A stretch of 64,000 bases of DNA from positions 1 through 64,000 of the forward strand of contig NZ_JANBBE010000009.1 of the NCBI RefSeq assembly GCF_024648825.1, written 5' to 3'. The position numbers were made by a program, and so were the translations under genes. Positions within the stretch are counted from its first letter, which is position 1, and every line of letters begins with the position of its first letter. Source of the stretch: Lentzea californiensis (GTDB lineage: Bacteria; Actinomycetota; Actinomycetes; Mycobacteriales; Pseudonocardiaceae). Below the pieces are notes generated by a model, which was not told where the DNA came from, did not search any database, and saw nothing but the letters and a program-made list of their open reading frames with translations. Below are positions 32,808-41,077 of this stretch, one piece after another.

Positions 32808-34292
32808 GGCCAGCGGCAGGAAGTAGACGAGAGCGTCGTTCACGCCGTCGAGACCGATGACGTCGTGGGCGATGTCGTCGTAGAACCCGCCGACCAGCCC
32901 CGTGCGGATGCCCAGGTTCGCCGCCGTGACGGTGAGGTTCTGGGCGAGGTGCCCGGCCTCGGTGAACGCGAACCTGAGCGCTCGCAGGCCGTACGTCTGT
33001 CGCAGTGCGCCGAGTCTGATGTAGAGGGCCAGCACGGCTGGGGTTCCAGCCAGTTCGGTGGTGCCGGGGCCGAACCACATCGAGGTCGCTTCCAGGTCGT
33101 CGATCGACGGCGCCTCGCCGAACCACGTCAGGGCGCGCTCGACCTCGTTGACCTCGTACCGGCCGCGGGCCAGGCCGTCGACGTCCAGCGCGATGAGCCT
33201 GATCCTGGCGCAGTACTGGGCTCCGGCGCTCGGGTACGGCCACCTGCCGTCCTTCGGCGACATGGCGTTCCACAGCAGGGTGCCGAGCTGTTCGGCGTTC
33301 AGGTCGCCGGTGAGGTCGCGGCTGGTCCTGCGGGCTCTGAGCGTGTCGGTGTCCACTGTGGAGGGCAGTGAGGTGGTGGACGGCCACGACTGGCGGGGAG
33401 CCGCGTTCTTGCGGGGGAGCTGGTCGTGGAAGCCCGGGAGGAACTTGCTCGCCTCCAGGTAGCGGCGGTCCGGTGCGGTCTCGCCGTCGTCGTGGAAGTC
33501 CGTCAGGCCGTCGGGGGACATGGCGGCGGCCGCGGTGGTCCAGCAGATCATGCGCTCTTCGTTGGGGGTGATGCCCATGCGGTTGAGCAGCATGTGCAGC
33601 TGTGACGCCCAGACGTACGGCAGCCAGACGTCGAGCTGTTGCTTGGCCTCGTTGATCGTGGTCCGCCAGTGGGCCACCGCGCCTCGCGGCTCGCGGTGCC
33701 AGCGCGCGGCCAGGTCACGGCCTCGCTTGGCCAGGAGCTGGTTCGCGGCGTGCTGGGAGCCGATGGTGGGCACGGGCGCCTGTTCCCGGACGTTGCGCCA
33801 GCCGGAACCGAGGCTGCGCAACCAGCTCGCGGCCTGGGGCAGGTTCAGCTCGAGCGCTTTCGCCGTGGCGATCGTGAGGTCGATGGCGGCGGTGAGGCGG
33901 GCGCTGTCCGTGCGGGTCGCCTTGAGCACGGCGACCGCCACGCCTGTGCTGTGGCAGAAGACTTCTTCGGCGATCGGCAGTGCTCGCGCGCCCCCGTACC
34001 GTTCGGTCTCCGGGACGTACTCGGCCTCACGGACGTCACCGTGCGGGAGCCAGTCCGGTTCTCCCTGCTGCTGCTCGAAGTCCTGCGCCGCGATGAGTTC
34101 CCGCAGTTGTACCTCGAGTTTGTCGGCGTTCTGCGCGTTCTTGATCCTGACGCGGAGGTGTGGGCCGGTCTCCCAGTAGCGCAGGAAGTACCACTCCTGG
34201 CCGGCCATCACGGGGGCCAGGGCGTCGGCGATGAAGGCGTCGAGGTCCGCTCGGTTCCAGTTCACCCTGCAGTGCAGGCCGGTCCAGGTCAC
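32793..34292 (-). CDS. lazF: LazF-like bifunctional protein: glutamate-elimination domain fused to azoline dehydrogenase
   Basis: A 499-aa fusion. Residues 1-270 are the thiopeptide-type LanB C-terminal domain (WYFLRYWETGPHLRVRIK, NRMGITPNEERMICWT) that removes glutamate from glutamylated Ser to leave dehydroalanine. Residues 290-499 are a SagB-type FMN nitroreductase fold (LLWNAMSPKDGRWPYPSAGAQYCARI, TEAGHLAQNLTVTAANLGIRTGLVGGFYDD) that oxidises azolines to azoles. This exact fusion characterises LazF of the lactazole pathway. GTG start 18 bases after lazE. Last gene of the six-gene operon. Confidence 0.88.
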   Translation of the reverse strand: MTWTGLHCRVNWNRADLDAFIADALAPVMAGQEWYFLRYWETGPHLRVRIKNAQNADKLEVQLRELIAAQDFEQQQGEPDWLPHGDVREAEYVPETERYGGARALPIAEEVFCHSTGVAVAVLKATRTDSARLTAAIDLTIATAKALELNLPQAASWLRSLGSGWRNVREQAPVPTIGSQHAANQLLAKRGRDLAARWHREPRGAVAHWRTTINEAKQQLDVWLPYVWASQLHMLLNRMGITPNEERMICWTTAAAAMSPDGLTDFHDDGETAPDRRYLEASKFLPGFHDQLPRKNAAPRQSWPSTTSLPSTVDTDTLRARRTSRDLTGDLNAEQLGTLLWNAMSPKDGRWPYPSAGAQYCARIRLIALDVDGLARGRYEVNEVERALTWFGEAPSIDDLEATSMWFGPGTTELAGTPAVLALYIRLGALRQTYGLRALRFAFTEAGHLAQNLTVTAANLGIRTGLVGGFYDDIAHDVIGLDGVNDALVYFLPLASNLD

Positions 34293-34310
34293 AGCTGCTC
34301 CAACGGTGGT

Positions 34311-35825
34311 TCAGGGGAACGGGTGGGGATGGCCGGCAGTGCTGCCGAGGCGGGGCAGGCCTGTCGTCCGGCGGTGCAGGTGGCCGAACGTCATGGGCAG
34401 CGTGCCCGGCACGACGACCTTGGCGCAGTGCAGCCCGAGGGTGTTCGTGGTGTGCGGGTCCGACTGGTCGACCGCGATCAGCTCCAGGCCTTGGCCGCGG
34501 AGGTCCTCCGTGTAGCGGTCGAGCAGATCACGCAGGTCGGTGTGGTTTCGCTGATCGTGGAGGGTTTCGGGCGGGTCGTCGCTGACCAGGTTCGCGTACC
34601 GCTCCCTCGCCTCCGGCAGGGTGTTGACGGCGACGTGGTCGTCCATGCTCCGGACCAGTGTCGGATCGTGGAGAAGGCGCAGCAGGCGTTCTCTGCGGTA
34701 GTTCTCCGGATTCGCCCTCGCGCGATCGGCGAACGCCTCGACGTCCACGGCCACCTCGACGGCGGCCGACCGCAGGGCCTTCACCGGGTCCGGGCCGGCG
34801 CCGGCGGCGAAGAACGCCTGGGGCAGGCCCTCCCCGGTGGTCCTGGCCAGGGTCAGCACGGCCGGGATGCCCAGGTCGTTGGTGGCGTTGAGGAACAGCA
34901 GCTCGTAGCCGAGTTCCTCGAGCCGGTCGGCGAGGTGGTGCAGCAACGGGTCCGGTGGGAGTGTGATCCTGGTCAGCGACGTCTGGGCGTACCAGGCCAT
35001 CAGGAACGCGTCGCGTTCGGCCACCTCGAACAGGCCGTGCAGCACCGCTTCGGTCAGGCTGTTGCCGAGCCCGCAGCCGTTGGACGTCTCGTGGACGAAC
35101 CGCTGCTCCGCCGGTGTGTGCGCGGCCCAGTACGCGACCTGTTCCGGTACCCGGACCGGCCCGCGCCGGGTGTACGACCAGCCTTCCGCCCAGCGCATCT
35201 TCAGGTCCGGGTGGTAGGTGTTGCCGAAGTCGTTGAGGCCCAGGCGTTGCGGGTCGAGCGCCTGGTCCGGTCCCAGTTCGGCGAACGAGGCTTCCCTCGG
35301 GTCCGGGTGGCGTGGCCGCATGCCGTTGCGGCGTTCGACCGCTTCGAAGAGGGCCACGCGTTCGGCCTCTTCGAACGACGTGGTGCGGCCGTAGCCGGCG
35401 GTGTGGGAGTCGAGTTCGGCGGTGACCGTGGCGAGCGGCAGGTCTCCCGTGCGGAACAGTGCGGTGACCGGGCCGTGCCGGAAGTCGACCACGGCGTCCT
35501 TCAGCCCGGCGCTCCTGTCCGGGGTGCGGAGTTCGCCGTTGGGGGTCTTGGTCTCCTCGTTGGCCGCGGGTGCCGGGGAACAGCAGTTCCCAGGCGTGAT
35601 CCGGTGGGTGGACACCAGTCCCAGGTCGGTGCGGATGGCGATCACGGTGTCGTGGCGCTGGTTTTCGAGTGCGGTCACCAAGGGCTGGAACGCCGGTGCG
35701 ACCAGACCTTTGAGCCGCACGTCGCGGGGCGCTTTGGCCGTTGCGAGCCGCGCGGTCTCCGCGCAGTCGACGCAGACACCGGCGGTCGGGCCGATGAGGG
35801 TGAGGCCGCCGTCCATGCGGGTCAT
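34311..35825 (-). CDS. lazE: LazE-like YcaO cyclodehydratase
   Basis: A 504-aa YcaO-domain protein that would use ATP to close Cys/Ser residues of the precursor into azolines. YcaO signatures: SFEEAERVALFEAVERRNG, TSNGCGLGNSLTEAVLHGLFEVAERDAFLMAWYAQ, and the Pro-rich C-terminus (GSTAGHPHPFP) where YcaO proteins place a functional PxP-like end. The N-terminal part (GPTAGVCVDCAETA) resembles the TOMM E1-like partner. The ATG overlaps the lazD stop by 4 bases, fitting a YcaO-partner complex. Confidence 0.9.
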   Translation of the reverse strand: MTRMDGGLTLIGPTAGVCVDCAETARLATAKAPRDVRLKGLVAPAFQPLVTALENQRHDTVIAIRTDLGLVSTHRITPGNCCSPAPAANEETKTPNGELRTPDRSAGLKDAVVDFRHGPVTALFRTGDLPLATVTAELDSHTAGYGRTTSFEEAERVALFEAVERRNGMRPRHPDPREASFAELGPDQALDPQRLGLNDFGNTYHPDLKMRWAEGWSYTRRGPVRVPEQVAYWAAHTPAEQRFVHETSNGCGLGNSLTEAVLHGLFEVAERDAFLMAWYAQTSLTRITLPPDPLLHHLADRLEELGYELLFLNATNDLGIPAVLTLARTTGEGLPQAFFAAGAGPDPVKALRSAAVEVAVDVEAFADRARANPENYRRERLLRLLHDPTLVRSMDDHVAVNTLPEARERYANLVSDDPPETLHDQRNHTDLRDLLDRYTEDLRGQGLELIAVDQSDPHTTNTLGLHCAKVVVPGTLPMTFGHLHRRTTGLPRLGSTAGHPHPFP

Positions 35826-37312
35826 CGGTACGCCCTGAGGCCGGCGGCACGGAGTTCCGGGTCCAGCCGGAGCGGCCGGATCCTGACGCCGGGCAGCATC
35901 GCGATCGCTTGCTGGAGCCGTTCTTCGCGGTCCCGCACGTCGGCGGGCCAGTGCCATTGCCGGGTGACCCAGTCGGGGTGGTCGGCGGGCGTGAGCGGGG
36001 CGGCGCCGTTGAGGTGGGCGGTGCCGGTGCGGCCCGCCTGGGCGTACCCGGTGGCGGCGAGGGCTGCGAAGGCCACCGCGTCCGCGGCCGTCGCTTCGAC
36101 CGCCCACGCGAGAACGCGCTGACCGTTGCTGATCTCCGCCTTGTGGACGCCGGGTGCGAGGCGTTCGGTCCTGACCACGGCGGGAATGCCGAACCTCGCG
36201 GTCAACGCCTTCCACCACCTGTGTGCGGTCGGGTCGCTGGTCCACTCGTGGGCGTCGGCCGGTTCGCCCCGGTGGTGGCGTGCGGCCAGGCGGAGGGCGG
36301 CGCCTCGAGCGTGGGTCTCGTCGATGCCGATCACGCCGTCGGACTTGAGGGCGTTGAGGGCGGCGTTGAGGCGGGCGCTGTCGGCCGTGGTGCCGATGCC
36401 CAGTGCGTCTCCCGAGGTGGCGAGGTTCGCCGGGACCTGGGGGAGGGGGCCGAACACCGGGGTGTCGACCGGCCCGAGTTCGTGGTCGGTGAGGGCTTCG
36501 AAGGCTCGCCACGGGTCTGACGGGGGAGCGCCTTGCAGGAGTGGGTGGTAGGTGGCGCTGAGGGGATCGGCGTGGGCTACCAGTGCCATCGGGTAGGTGC
36601 CCGTGGCGAGTTCCGAGGCCGGGTCCGGCAGCCCGGCGAGAGCGCAGACGAGGCGGTGCACGGCGGCGGATCCGATGAGTGCGGCCAGGACCTCGGGCGG
36701 TTCGCCCGTCACACCGAGCCGTGCGGCGGTACGCATAGTGACTTCAGTGTTGACCGAAAAAAAACCCTCTGCGGTCGGTGGCAGCACGTAGCCGACATCG
36801 GTCCCACAACCCGCCACGACAACGAGATCTCCCGCGGACACGACGAGTTCGCGGTCACCGGCCTTCGACCGCTGAACCGCCAGCCCCACCGCCTCCGCCG
36901 CCCGGACGGCCACGTCCTCCAGCACCCCGTGGCCCGCCACGACCACCACGGCCTCGCGAAGCCGGCGCCAGGCCTCCACCGGTTCCGCGGCCGCCGACTC
37001 GAGCCAGGCCGCCACCTCCGCAGCAGGCGCGTCCGGACCCCACGAAGGCATCTCGACCAGCATGTCGTGCTCCCACAACTGTTCCAGGATCAGCGTGACC
37101 GCGGCCCGCACGGCCGGAGCAGTGCCTTCCGGTACCTCCAGGGAGGCACGCGGAAGTCCCGTCTCCAACTGCGGGGCCAGGCGCTGCCACACCTTCCACA
37201 GGCCGGAGCCGCCGGAGAGCGTGCAGCTCGAGGCCCAGCCGCGCAGGTGCAGGCCGTCGGCGGTCTGCGTGGCCTGGACGACCGGGCGCAGTCGCACGAG
37301 CACGCGCTTCAC
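35822..37312 (-). CDS. lazD: LazD-like leader-binding (RRE/E1-like) partner of the cyclodehydratase
   Basis: A 496-aa protein from a GTG overlapping the lazC stop. The N-terminal 90 residues (VKRVLVRLRPVVQATQTADGLHLRG ... LILEQLWEHDML) have the strand-helix pattern of a RiPP recognition element. Residues 110-260 resemble a ThiF/E1-like fold (VVVVAGHGVLEDVAVRAAEAVGLAVQ, LVVVAGCGTDVGYVLPP) without intact nucleotide-binding motifs, as in Ocin-ThiF proteins. It probably binds the precursor leader and presents the core to the YcaO enzyme. Assignment rests mainly on order between lazC and lazE. Confidence 0.8.
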   Translation of the reverse strand: MKRVLVRLRPVVQATQTADGLHLRGWASSCTLSGGSGLWKVWQRLAPQLETGLPRASLEVPEGTAPAVRAAVTLILEQLWEHDMLVEMPSWGPDAPAAEVAAWLESAAAEPVEAWRRLREAVVVVAGHGVLEDVAVRAAEAVGLAVQRSKAGDRELVVSAGDLVVVAGCGTDVGYVLPPTAEGFFSVNTEVTMRTAARLGVTGEPPEVLAALIGSAAVHRLVCALAGLPDPASELATGTYPMALVAHADPLSATYHPLLQGAPPSDPWRAFEALTDHELGPVDTPVFGPLPQVPANLATSGDALGIGTTADSARLNAALNALKSDGVIGIDETHARGAALRLAARHHRGEPADAHEWTSDPTAHRWWKALTARFGIPAVVRTERLAPGVHKAEISNGQRVLAWAVEATAADAVAFAALAATGYAQAGRTGTAHLNGAAPLTPADHPDWVTRQWHWPADVRDREERLQQAIAMLPGVRIRPLRLDPELRAAGLRAYR

Positions 37313-38388
37313 CCGGCCTTCGGCAGTGCGGCGAACTGCTCGGCCCAGGTGGTGCCCAGGACCTGCTGTGCGGCGTTGGCGAGGAGGTGGGCCGCGGCGT
37401 AGCGCTCCATCGGGGTGACGTCGCAGATCGCCAGCAGCTGGTAGAGGACGTTGGTGCCGACGCGGTAGACGGCCATCGCGCGCGCGATCGCCGGGTCGGA
37501 GAGGTCCACGGTCCACATCGCCGTGTGGTAGTCGCTGAACTTCGTCCGCTCGCCGTAGTTGTAACGCCGGATCGCGTCCTCGTCGCCGATCTCGTAGGCG
37601 CGTTCGCCGTGGCGGGGGTTGGGATCCGCGGTGAGCAGGCCCGCGTCGTAGCGTTCCTGGGCGGTCAGGCGCAGGGCGATGGTCCAGGTCTGCCAGGCCG
37701 CTTCCAGGTGGGTGGTCGGGTGGCCCAGCGCCACCTGTTCGACCAAAGCGCACGCGGCGGAGGCGTTCGCGGTCCAGATCGAGTCCAGTTTGGACCGGAT
37801 GGTGCCATCGGGGTCGTTCGCCAGCAGGAAGTCCTCGACGTGTGAGACGAACGAGTGGTAGCCGTACCGCAGGCCGCCTGGGTAACGGCTGGCGTGGACG
37901 GCCATCGCGGTCAGCGCCAGGGTCGCGCGAGGCACGGAGAGGGAGTGGCGCAAGGCCGGAACGCCCAGCCGGAGGCCTTCGGCGCGCACGGCGATGTGCG
38001 CCTCTGACAGGAGTGAACGCAGACGCGTGTCGTCGGTCGGCTCGATGCGCACGGAGTTGTTGGGGTGGAACGGGGTGAACGGCGGCAGGAGCAGTTCGGC
38101 GACGGCCGCGGACTCGGCGTGGGCGAGCAGGGAGGCCTCGGACAGTTCCACAGTGGACGGATGAGCGGCCAGGTAGGAGCGCAGCAGGGTCGCCAGCAGC
38201 GAAGCCGCCGTCGGCGAGGACGGGCCGAACAGCACGACCCGCACGTGCGGGCCGTGCAGCCAGTGGCGTTCCACGTGGCCCGTGACGTCGGAGAAGGCGG
38301 CTTCGGTGGCGGCGAGAGCGGGCAGGACGCCGTCGCGCAGCAGCGGTGCCTTGATCGGGTCGTGGTAGTAGCAGACGACGTCGGTCAT
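37309..38388 (-). CDS. lazC: LazC-like thiopeptide pyridine synthase
   Basis: A 359-aa LanB-C-like protein, the class that performs the formal [4+2] cycloaddition between two dehydroalanines to make the central pyridine and release the leader. It opens VVCYYHDPIKAPLLRDGVLPAL and contains HWLHGPHVRVVLFG, the family His-rich strand, and a long helical C-terminus (TKFSDYHTAMWTVDLSDPAIARAMAVYRVGTNVLY). The start overlaps the lazB stop (4 bases). It would act last, fixing the ring size. Confidence 0.87.
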   Translation of the reverse strand: MTDVVCYYHDPIKAPLLRDGVLPALAATEAAFSDVTGHVERHWLHGPHVRVVLFGPSSPTAASLLATLLRSYLAAHPSTVELSEASLLAHAESAAVAELLLPPFTPFHPNNSVRIEPTDDTRLRSLLSEAHIAVRAEGLRLGVPALRHSLSVPRATLALTAMAVHASRYPGGLRYGYHSFVSHVEDFLLANDPDGTIRSKLDSIWTANASAACALVEQVALGHPTTHLEAAWQTWTIALRLTAQERYDAGLLTADPNPRHGERAYEIGDEDAIRRYNYGERTKFSDYHTAMWTVDLSDPAIARAMAVYRVGTNVLYQLLAICDVTPMERYAAAHLLANAAQQVLGTTWAEQFAALPKAG

Positions 38389-40802
38389 CCAGCCCTCCGG
38401 TAGGTCTCCGCGACGACCTCCAGCACCTGCCCGGACGGCACCGGGAGTGCCTCGGTCAGCCGGACGTGGTCGCCGTAGCGGGGGGTCAGGCGCGGCAGGC
38501 AGCGCAGGTGCAGTGCGTTGGTGAGGTCGGCGTACTGCGGTTTCGGGCCGTTCACCCGCGCCTCGAAGTCCTCGCGGGAGGTGATGACGCCGCCCATGCC
38601 CGCGAACAGCTGCGCGGGCATGCCGTACCGGGCGCGCAGCGCGGTCGCACCGGCGACGGACGAGAACGCCTCTTCCAAGGCGGCGGAGGGGAAGTCCCAG
38701 TAACGCCGGCCGAGCACGACATCGCGGTAGCGCAGCCGATCAGCGACCCGCACGTCACCGCGAACCTCGACGGGCTGCAACGGCGAGAGGTCGGCCGCAC
38801 CGCACGACAGGTCGGCGTGCAGGGCGGCGACGCGGTCGGGCAGCGAGATCGGCATGAGGTAACCGAGGTACAGCACGTCCAGCACCGCGCCGTTGTCCCG
38901 GCGCCGCAGCCGCAGCTCGTCGTTCTCCTGGTCGTGGAAGATGTCCAGCGCGTCCGGTGTGTGGTCGGCCCAGTGCGGGTCCTCGCCGATCTCGGCGCGC
39001 CCGAGCAGCGGGTGCAGGTTCGGGTTGAAGCCCTGCACCGGCCGGTACTCGGCGAACCCGCGCGGGAACACACCGTCCAAAGTGGCCCGGACGGTCGCGT
39101 AGGCCTCGGGCGGCAGCAGGTCGAGGAACCGGCCCGGGAAACGGCCGAACCCGTCGTAGACGTGGTTGACCACCAGGCCGTCCGGCGACGGCTGGGCGAA
39201 GAACGAGTACGAGACCGGCCTGGTCTTCATCCACGAGGGCAGCAGGTCCGCGGCGGCGGTGACGACCTCGTCGGTGATCACGCCGTCCCGCACCAGATCG
39301 GCGACCTGCGCGCGGCTCGCTCCGAGACCACCGGTCGGCGCACCGGACATGGCCTCGTGCATCAGCGGTGCGCACTCGGCGAGGCGGGCAGATCCGCCGC
39401 GGCCGAAGTTCGTGACGAACAGGTCGCGCGAGTGCCGCCGGATCGCGAGGTGCCGGTCGAACAGCATCAGCAGCGGAGTCAGGCCGGCCAGCGACCGCAC
39501 GCCGTCGTAGCCGTGCGCACGGCCGAGCCGATTCGACTGGGGAAGCACGACGTCCTCGCTCAACGGCGTCACGCCGCTCAGGTCGACCCCGGCGACCGAA
39601 CCCAGTTCCTCCCAGGCCGCGAACAGTGCGGCGAGCGCGGCAGGCCGTTGCGCGGCGCCGATCTCGGCGAACGCCAGGGTGTCGCGGTAGATCGACACGA
39701 TTCGGTCGGCGAGTTCGGGACGCCTGGTGTCGCGCAGCCACGAGGCCAGCGCGGGACAGGCGGCGGGATCCTGCGGGTCCATCGGCAGCACCGGCACGAG
39801 GAGCTTGATGTCGAGCAGCAACGCCACGTAGTGCTGCGCGCGGTCGGACTCGCCGTCGGGCAGCCGGGTGGCGAGCGCGCTGGCGAGTTCGGAGGGGCTG
39901 ATGCCCTTGGGGTTTGCGCCGGTGAGGCCGATGAGGAACTGCAGCGGCGCGCTCGACGCCAGTTCCACGTCCTCCTGGATGCCGACGTACGCCCGCAACG
40001 GGCCCCGAGCGGGAACGTCACGGCGGAACTTCAGCCGGCCGCCGTCGAGGTGCACGTCGGGGGCGAGGCGGTGCGGGTGGTCGAGGAGGTGCGCGCGGTC
40101 GGCGAGCAGGGCCGCGGTCAACCGCGACAGCAGCACCTGGTTGACCCGTGTGACGGCGACCGGTGTGCCCCAGTCGGGCGTGGGCGTGTCGGGGGACCAG
40201 GTGGCCCAGCCGACCGACGCGTACCAGGACAGGGGACTGGTCTTCGACGTCGCGCGCAGGGCGTAGCGCAGCACCGCCGGTTCGGCCTTGCGGGAACGCT
40301 TGTCACCGGTGCCCGCCCGCGCGAGCCCCTGCCACAGGTCTCGGCCGCTGAAGACGGCCGCCTTCCGCAGGGACTCGTTGCCGCACAACGTCGCGAGCAC
40401 CTCGCGTTCGGCGGCGAGCGCGTCCGGCAGCAGCCGCTCGACCTCCTCGGTCAGCGCGGTCCGCTGGTCCGTCGCGGCCAGCCACTCGCCGAGCTGCGGG
40501 AAGCGCGGCACCAGCGAGTCGGCCTCGGCGCGCAGCGAAGGGCGGGGCGACCGTCCGTTGTGGACGTCGCGGCGCAACGGCAGCACGACGGTGCGGTGGT
40601 AGGAGCCGGGGTGCGTGCCGGCGCTGTCGTGCAACAGGTCCGACACCGGGCCGGCCAGCGACACCAGCGAGGCTTCCACCGCCGCCAGGGCCTCCACCGC
40701 CCGCCGGAACGGCGCTGCCGCCGCAGCGCCGTCCGGGTGCGGCAGGGCCGCCAGGCGCACGAGTGCGTATGGCGCTGTTTCTCCCTGCACGCGATCGCTC
40801 AT
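38385..40802 (-). CDS. lazB: LazB-like glutamyl-tRNA-dependent lantibiotic dehydratase (glutamylation domain)
   Basis: An 805-aa LanB N-terminal-type protein that transfers glutamate from Glu-tRNA to Ser/Thr of the core as the first half of dehydration; the elimination half sits in LazF. It shows the family segments KTSPLSWYASVGWATW, FVTNFGRGGSARLAECAPLMHEAMSG, and GEDPHWADHTPDALDIFHDQENDELRLRRRDNGAVLDVLYLGYLMP. The ATG at 40802 overlaps the precursor stop (ATGA), and there is no reason to use the upstream in-frame start, which lies inside lazA. This is the longest gene of the cluster. Confidence 0.9.
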   Translation of the reverse strand: MSDRVQGETAPYALVRLAALPHPDGAAAAAPFRRAVEALAAVEASLVSLAGPVSDLLHDSAGTHPGSYHRTVVLPLRRDVHNGRSPRPSLRAEADSLVPRFPQLGEWLAATDQRTALTEEVERLLPDALAAEREVLATLCGNESLRKAAVFSGRDLWQGLARAGTGDKRSRKAEPAVLRYALRATSKTSPLSWYASVGWATWSPDTPTPDWGTPVAVTRVNQVLLSRLTAALLADRAHLLDHPHRLAPDVHLDGGRLKFRRDVPARGPLRAYVGIQEDVELASSAPLQFLIGLTGANPKGISPSELASALATRLPDGESDRAQHYVALLLDIKLLVPVLPMDPQDPAACPALASWLRDTRRPELADRIVSIYRDTLAFAEIGAAQRPAALAALFAAWEELGSVAGVDLSGVTPLSEDVVLPQSNRLGRAHGYDGVRSLAGLTPLLMLFDRHLAIRRHSRDLFVTNFGRGGSARLAECAPLMHEAMSGAPTGGLGASRAQVADLVRDGVITDEVVTAAADLLPSWMKTRPVSYSFFAQPSPDGLVVNHVYDGFGRFPGRFLDLLPPEAYATVRATLDGVFPRGFAEYRPVQGFNPNLHPLLGRAEIGEDPHWADHTPDALDIFHDQENDELRLRRRDNGAVLDVLYLGYLMPISLPDRVAALHADLSCGAADLSPLQPVEVRGDVRVADRLRYRDVVLGRRYWDFPSAALEEAFSSVAGATALRARYGMPAQLFAGMGGVITSREDFEARVNGPKPQYADLTNALHLRCLPRLTPRYGDHVRLTEALPVPSGQVLEVVAETYRRAG

Positions 40803-40972
40803 GCGTTCTGGACGGGAGGCTGGGTACAGCTGCTGCACGACGAGCTGCCGCACGAGCACGACGACGCGCCACCGGACGCACCGGACTCCGGCAACGCGAC
40901 CGAGTCGCGCAGGGAGGTGACCGCGAGGTCGCCGAGCTCCAGGTCGTCAGGGTCGAATGAGAGATCCTTCAT
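40799..40972 (-). CDS. lazA: Lactazole-type thiopeptide precursor peptide, 57 aa
   Basis: A 57-aa gene directly before lazB, with GAGG upstream of its ATG and a stop overlapping lazB. The acidic leader (residues 1-32) ends TSLRDSVALPESGA, very close to the remembered end of the lactazole leader (TSLRDTVALPENGA). The core (33-57) starts with Ser33, is rich in Ser and Cys (four Cys at 39, 41, 46, 49), and ends with TQPPVQNA. Ser33 should become the first dehydroalanine of the pyridine. Ser45 (before Cys46) and Ser48 (before Cys49; SCTQP aligns with lactazole SCAQP) are the candidates for the second. Confidence 0.92.
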   Translation of the reverse strand: MKDLSFDPDDLELGDLAVTSLRDSVALPESGASGGASSCSCGSSSCSSCTQPPVQNA

Positions 40973-41077
40973 GCCGTGTCCTCACGTCTGCAGTTGTGGC
41001 GAACTCGCCCGAGGGCTGTTCGGAACAGGCTGGAGAAACGCGATACGGCACGGATCGCACTTTGCTTGATCGGCCGG

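Noticed and set aside
33639..36122. 827-codon plus-strand open frame opposite lazF, lazE and lazD
   Set aside because: Shadow of three well-supported minus-strand genes; composition Arg/Gly/Val-rich with no recognisable domain.
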